From the NCBI GenBank assembly GCA_910583555.1, contig CAJTXO010000007.1:1-64000 (forward strand): a stretch of 64,000 bases of DNA, in the 5' to 3' direction. This document shows positions 60,317 through 64,000 of this stretch, piece after piece. This DNA comes from an uncultured Eubacterium sp. GTDB lineage: Bacteria > Bacillota > Clostridia > Lachnospirales > Lachnospiraceae. The stretch's first letter is position 1. Each line of letters opens with the position of its first letter. Below the pieces are notes generated by a model. That model saw only the letters and a program-made list of their open reading frames with translations, did not search any database and had not been told where the DNA came from. The position numbers and the translations under genes are program-made.

Positions 60317-60882
60317 AGAGATTAACATCAGACAAGCCAGTTGAAGAGATGATGATGTTTGAACTGGCGCATAACTCATGTTACATAAAAGATGGCAAAG
60401 TAAGATACCGGGATTACAGTTTGGATGAGGACGCAAGAGTGCTGACAAGGGAACTTCTCAAAAAACATGCCTATGGTGATGACGCGTTTACCTGTGACGA
60501 AGATTTTGATAATTGGATGGCTGGGCGTCTGCAGGACGGCATGGACAGTATGGAAGGTCTGATTGCGTTATTCTACCGCAATTTGTGGGCTATGGCTGAT
60601 TTGAGGGAGGCGTTAAAAGCTTACGAAGATACAGGTCTTTCGCCGGATCAGATAGTTGAGATGGATGGTCTTTATGCTGAGAAGTGCAGGGAAGTAGCGG
60701 AATTGAGGGAAGGAAGGGTAAGGACTGGGAATGGAGGTGGCTGTATAGAAATGGAAGCGAGCAGGATAAATGAAGCTTTGGTAAGGATGGAGTGGAGGGC
60801 GGATCATTATACGTGTGCCTTGGAGGCTCTCAGGGAGGCCAGACATACCGAGAGAGGGAGACGGAGGAATGACGGAGAATGA
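60313..60882 (+). CDS. Early phage protein, unknown
   Basis: 189 residues. LREALKAYEDTGLSPDQIVEMD is a segment widespread in phage and prophage proteins of Firmicutes. The rest is helical. Function unknown. It overlaps Dam at the start and the next gene by 14 bases at the end. Confidence 0.6.
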   Translation: MKRLTSDKPVEEMMMFELAHNSCYIKDGKVRYRDYSLDEDARVLTRELLKKHAYGDDAFTCDEDFDNWMAGRLQDGMDSMEGLIALFYRNLWAMADLREALKAYEDTGLSPDQIVEMDGLYAEKCREVAELREGRVRTGNGGGCIEMEASRINEALVRMEWRADHYTCALEALREARHTERGRRRNDGE

Positions 60883-61147
60883 AGCGATTAAAGAATTAAA
60901 GCAGAATATAGAAATGCCTTTTGGCAGTGATATTTCTAACGAAGCGTCAGAAACGGCAATCAAAGCTCTTGAAGAAATCCAGCAATACCGCTCAATCGGC
61001 ACAATTGAGAAATGTCGGGAGGCGAGGGAAGTTAAGCACGAAATAACAGAAATTATAAATCAACAGCTTATCGCAGGAAAGAATAATTATAAAGAGGTTT
61101 GCGGTTGCTTTTATGACATTGCAAAAGTTATTCAAGACCATTATTGA
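60869..61147 (+). CDS. Small phage protein with duplicated module
   Basis: 92 residues. It starts MTENEAIKELKQNIEMPFG and contains KALEEIQQYRSIGTIEKCRE, the same module as the 59017 gene, including at DNA level (60971-61029 against 59119-59177). The tail differs and has no Cys pairs. ACGGAGG is 3-4 bases from the ATG. Confidence 0.6.
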   Translation: MTENEAIKELKQNIEMPFGSDISNEASETAIKALEEIQQYRSIGTIEKCREAREVKHEITEIINQQLIAGKNNYKEVCGCFYDIAKVIQDHY

Positions 61148-61188
61148 TTGGTCTAAATAGGTGCGATTGCTTGAAAAGGAGTGAGGTG

Positions 61189-61368
61189 ATGAAAAAAGAT
61201 TTGATAACAGAGGAATGTTGTTATACTTGCCAACACAACAGAAACAGTTTTGATGATCTCTACTACTGCGATTGTGAATTTTTAGGGAAGGGAACCCCAA
61301 CACAAGATATGTGGTGTACGGATTACGAAATTGATCCGGAATATAAAACGAAAGCGGGGATTATCTGA
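61189..61368 (+). CDS. Small Cys-rich phage protein
   Basis: 59 residues with CCYTCQHNR and DLYYCDCEFLG, a probable zinc site. AAAAGGAGTGAGG precedes the ATG at 61189. Confidence 0.6.
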   Translation: MKKDLITEECCYTCQHNRNSFDDLYYCDCEFLGKGTPTQDMWCTDYEIDPEYKTKAGII

Positions 61369-61557
61369 ATGAAGAAAAAGAATAAAAGAAAGGAATAACG
61401 AATCCCGGTAAACCGGGTTTGTGCCGAGTGAAAGAGGTGCGGTACAGGAAAACATAACACCGTGGCCTAAAAAACCAGTGTGCGGAAACAATCATTGGAA
61501 GTAGAGGGGCAAACGAATATGTATCCACGATTACAAAGAGATTTGTAGCGTGGTGTT
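61369..61557. other. Gap with hairpin and inverted repeat
   Basis: No gene over 20 codons seen. CCCGGTAAACCGGG forms a hairpin at about 61405-61418. CATAACACC (61453-61461) and GGTGTTATG (61552-61560) are inverted copies that would pair across 90 bases and hold the start codon of the next gene in the stem. This could be a regulatory leader. Confidence 0.4.
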
Positions 61558-62289
61558 ATGACAAAGAAGCAGCTAAAAGTATGTTGGATAAGTGCGGGAG
61601 TATCAAGCTTTATGGCTGGATATTTAGCAAAAGATGTTGATGAATTTATTTATATTGACATCGAAAACCAACATCCGGACAGCATGAGATTTATTAAAGA
61701 TTGTGAAAATGTATTAGGACAACCAATACAAATTTTGCAATCCCAGTACAAAAGCAAAGAGAATGTTATTAAGACATTTAGATACATAAACGGAGTAGCG
61801 GGAGCGAAATGTACGGAAGTATTAAAGAAAAGACCACGGAAAGAATGGGAAAGCGAGCACAAAGACTATGAAATCACTTATGTCTGGGGATTTGACATCG
61901 AGGAAAGGCGTAGGGCGGACAGGCTTCTTGAAAGTATGTCGGACTTTAAACATGAATTTCCGCTAATTGAAAAGAATCTGTCAAAATCGGATGTTCATGG
62001 ATTGTTTGACCGACTATTTGATTTTCCCAGACCGCAAATGTATGACATGGGATACAAGAACAATAACTGTATTGGCTGTGTCAAGGGAGGTATGGGATAT
62101 TGGAATAAAATCAGAATAGATTTTCCTGAGGCTTTTGAATGTATGGCGAAACTTGAAAGGGAAATTGGACATTCGTGTATAAATGGAGTGTTTCTCGACG
62201 AACTAGAACCGGACAGGGGAAGGATTGAAGACGAAATCATACCAGATTGCTCTATTATGTGCCATTTGGCTATGTATGAGACTCGATGA
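61558..62289 (+). CDS. PAPS-reductase-like (PP-loop) phage protein
   Basis: 243 residues. The N-terminal VCWISAGVSSFMAGYLA is a PP-loop variant (usual S-G-G-x-D-S), followed by DEFIYIDIENQHPDS. The later NNNCIGCVKGGMGYWNKI is typical of phage PAPS-reductase/adenine-hydrolase-like proteins. Such enzymes activate or use adenylated substrates; some relatives (DndC type) modify DNA with sulfur, but this one is not in a dnd set. Substrate unknown. Confidence 0.7.
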   Translation: MTKKQLKVCWISAGVSSFMAGYLAKDVDEFIYIDIENQHPDSMRFIKDCENVLGQPIQILQSQYKSKENVIKTFRYINGVAGAKCTEVLKKRPRKEWESEHKDYEITYVWGFDIEERRRADRLLESMSDFKHEFPLIEKNLSKSDVHGLFDRLFDFPRPQMYDMGYKNNNCIGCVKGGMGYWNKIRIDFPEAFECMAKLEREIGHSCINGVFLDELEPDRGRIEDEIIPDCSIMCHLAMYETR

Positions 62290-62317
62290 AAGAAAATTAT
62301 AGAAAAGAGGTGCGGCT

Positions 62318-62638
62318 ATGAGTGATGATATGATTAGCGAAAAAGAAGCAGAAGAGATTTCGGGAGCATACGCCGGTGATGTGTATGTGGTTTTTGAAAA
62401 AATCAAAGAGGATCTGGACAAACGTATCGACAACCAACTAAAAATATTAGCCGGGATCGGAGACGAGGCACACAGGTACGGATTTGTCAAGGCCCTGGAA
62501 GCCTATCAACAGTGCAAGTTGATAGTAGAGCAAAATTTCGAAGAATATAAAAATAGCGAAGCAACTGTAAACAAGATCTATAGTCCCATGCCGGCATCAG
62601 GGGAGCGCCGGCATGGGGCGGAAAGGAGAACAGTTTGA
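62318..62638 (+). CDS. Small helical phage protein, unknown
   Basis: 106 residues. Mostly helix (EKIKEDLDKRIDNQLKILAG, YGFVKALEAYQQCKLIVEQN). GAGGTGCGGCT precedes the ATG. Unknown. Confidence 0.55.
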   Translation: MSDDMISEKEAEEISGAYAGDVYVVFEKIKEDLDKRIDNQLKILAGIGDEAHRYGFVKALEAYQQCKLIVEQNFEEYKNSEATVNKIYSPMPASGERRHGAERRTV

Positions 62639-62670
62639 AGCATTTGAGAATATCGATTATACAAGAGTTA

Positions 62671-62955
62671 TGATTTGCTATAGTTGTTGGGCGTAACAGG
62701 ATAAGATGATACGTCTGGTTACTGTAGTGAATCACTAGATCATCGTTGTTCTTCGCGTCAGTTTCTGGTGCTTAGATCCGTGATGATAAAATCAATAAAA
62801 CCTAAAAAACATGGAACAATACCGACCATATAGGACTTAGGATTTGCTATGGTTGTTGGATATAATCTGAAAAGATGATATATCTGGTTGCCACTGTGGA
62901 TCAATCAGATCTGTTGTTGTTCTTTGCGTCAGCTGCAGGTGCTTAGATCCGTGAC
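62671..62955 (+). repeat. Two decayed tandem copies of part of the DUF4373 gene
   Basis: R1 (62671-62784) and R2 (62840-62955) share GATTTGCTATRGTTGTTGG at the left and GGTGCTTAGATCCGTGA at the right. The coding sequence at 63094-63214 reads GATTTGCTATAGTTGTTAA and GGTGTTTCGAGCCGTGA at the same places. All reading frames in R1 and R2 are broken by stops and indels. This 360-base stretch has no intact gene of its own. Confidence 0.75.
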
Positions 62956-62998
62956 AGGTATGCACAGGGAGGTATTAAAAAGGAGGCATAAAAATAAA

Positions 62999-63862
62999 AT
63001 GGCGAGACGACCAAAAGTAGGGCTTGACTACTTTGAGTTGGATTGCTGCATGAACGAAAAGGTAAGATTGATACAAGCTGAATTTGGACTAAAAGGATTT
63101 GCTATAGTTGTTAAGCTCTTCCAAAAAATATATGGGGAGCTTGGTTACTACTGTGAATGGACTGAGGATTCGTCGTTGCTTTTTATGTCAGAAAATGGTG
63201 TTTCGAGCCGTGACGAAAAAAACTTAATAACGGAAATCGTTTCAGCTTGTATCCGGAGGAACATTTTTTCAAAAAAACTTTTTGATGAATTCAGGATTCT
63301 CACGTCCGAATCTGTGCAGGAGACATACCTGAATGCCGTGTCCAGGCGTGAAAAAGTGGAAGTGAAAAAAGAGTACCTTTTAGTTAATGTCGGCAAAAAT
63401 TACAAAAATGTAGTCATAAACGAATTAAATGTTGACAGAAATAAGAAAAATGTTGACGGAAATACACAGAGTAGAGAAGAGAAGAGTAAAGAAGAGAATA
63501 AAAACATTATGCGCAAAGCGGAGGCTTTGGCGCTGTTTGAAGAACTATGGAAAATGTATTCGGTAAAGAAGGGAAAAGGTCAGGTATCTTTAACAGCAAA
63601 ACTGCGATTGCTGAAAGTGGGACGTGATGAGATGATCAGGGCAATCGGCAGGTATAAAACAGAGCTGGAAAAAGACAGCGACTGGAGAAGGCCGCAGAAC
63701 GGCAGTACTTTTTTCAATTCCGGCTATGTTGATTACTTAGATGCAAATTACGTTCCGTCGGATCAAAAAAAGGCCAGAAGTAAAAACCAGTTCCACAACT
63801 TCCAGCAAAGGGAGCGGACGAAGTCGGAGATGAGCGATTTGGAGAAGCAGCTGCTTCGGTAG
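62999..63862 (+). CDS. DUF4373 (Lin1244/Lin1753-type) phage replication protein
   Basis: 287 residues. The N-terminal domain (ARRPKVGLDYFELDCCMNEK, LIQAEFGLKGFAIVVKLFQK, YYCEWTEDSSLLF) is DUF4373, a winged-helix found in primosome/replication-initiation proteins of Firmicutes phages. A charged linker (about 140-175) leads to a C-terminal helical domain (about 178-260) resembling the DnaD-like second half. It probably loads or starts replication of the element. AAAGGAGG lies 13 bases before the ATG. Confidence 0.8.
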   Translation: MARRPKVGLDYFELDCCMNEKVRLIQAEFGLKGFAIVVKLFQKIYGELGYYCEWTEDSSLLFMSENGVSSRDEKNLITEIVSACIRRNIFSKKLFDEFRILTSESVQETYLNAVSRREKVEVKKEYLLVNVGKNYKNVVINELNVDRNKKNVDGNTQSREEKSKEENKNIMRKAEALALFEELWKMYSVKKGKGQVSLTAKLRLLKVGRDEMIRAIGRYKTELEKDSDWRRPQNGSTFFNSGYVDYLDANYVPSDQKKARSKNQFHNFQQRERTKSEMSDLEKQLLR

Positions 63863-63920
63863 GAGATTGACAAGAAGGAGGAAAATAATAAAAATATTCA
63901 AAAATTGGAGTATGTTTTGA

Positions 63921-63949
63921 TTGACTTTTTATGGTTAAGATGGTATTCT
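63921..63949 (+). promoter_or_regulatory. Promoter after the replication gene
   Basis: TTGACT (63921-63926), 17 bases, TATTCT (63944-63949). It reads into the gene that starts at the window end. Confidence 0.6.
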
Positions 63950-63978
63950 GTCTTTATAAAATATTAAAAAGGAGTGAG

Positions 63979-64000
63979 ATGAGGTTGATTAGGTATAAGA
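63979..64000 (+). CDS. Start of a further gene, cut by the window end
   Basis: AAAAAGGAGTGAG is followed directly by ATG at 63979 (frame MRLIRYK...). Only seven codons are visible, so nothing can be said about the product. Confidence 0.4.

Larger units (their letters stand above)
41704..64000. mobile_element. Prophage or phage-like element, left portion
   Basis: It runs from the broken SpoIID-like gene to the window end, at least 22 kb. It contains a large serine integrase at its left edge, two repressor regions, an early operon with replication and methylase genes, many small tightly packed genes with AGGAGG sites, and no host housekeeping gene. No capsid, terminase or conjugation gene is in view, so whether it is a full phage or a satellite cannot be told here. 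Confidence 0.85.

Noticed and set aside
62671..63214. Diversity-generating retroelement (template and variable repeats)
   Set aside because: Differences between the copies are not limited to adenines, indels are many, and no reverse transcriptase is in the window.
1..64000. tRNA or rRNA genes and a tRNA attachment site
   Set aside because: I saw no cloverleaf-like T-arm or rRNA signature near the integrase or elsewhere; the prophage site is in a protein gene instead.

Overview
The window looks like the chromosome of an anaerobic, spore-forming Firmicute of the Lachnospiraceae type. Support for this comes from spoVA sporulation genes, a clostridial-type two-subunit dihydroorotate dehydrogenase (pyrK/pyrD), a csrA-flagellin unit, LacI-type/GGDEF fusions, strong AGGAGG ribosome binding sites and the gene families in the prophage. 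The taxonomic call is an inference from gene content; no rRNA gene is present and I recognised no tRNA gene.

Layout. 1-5.7 kb: the end of a type I restriction locus (3' end of an hsdS reading frame, a lone RelB-like antitoxin, hsdR), a lipoprotein and a small repressor. 6-12.4 kb: endonuclease III, a membrane-anchored GH25 lysozyme, a leftward phospholipid operon (PAP2, flippase-like, pssA, psd), uppP and an amidase. 12.5-17.6 kb: spoVAA-AB-AC, then a 1119-residue Cys-repeat surface protein behind a sigma-28-like promoter. 17.8-28.2 kb: cold shock protein, asd, a Nudix-like protein and the pyrimidine genes pyrC-pyrF-(lipoprotein)-pyrK-pyrD-(small antitoxin-like)-pyrE, then an alpha-galactosidase.

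28.3-37.3 kb is a lifestyle-switch region. A short tyrosine recombinase is bracketed by two 27-bp inverted repeats (a candidate invertible segment). It abuts csrA, whose leader is duplicated, and then a flagellin gene with a CsrA-type leader hairpin that is broken by a frameshift and a stop codon. Two LacI-like/GGDEF paralogues flank the tRNA CCA-adding enzyme, and the second is broken, partly at a run of seven G. Together this reads as a motility and c-di-GMP control locus in decay or in an OFF state. tex and a lipoprotein follow.

41.7 kb to the end is the left part of a prophage or phage-like element, inserted by a large serine recombinase into the 3' end of a SpoIID-like gene. It carries two repressor/promoter switches (44.1 and 49.2 kb), an orphan LytTR regulator, a block of accessory genes (DUF4041/T5orf172, a secreted protein), and a cassette region with a perfect 139-bp duplication that carries divergent promoters. 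The early operon follows: DUF2303, a lytic transglycosylase, methylases, a second tyrosine recombinase, a PAPS-reductase-like protein and a DUF4373 replication protein preceded by two decayed copies of part of its own coding sequence. The right end of the element lies outside the window.
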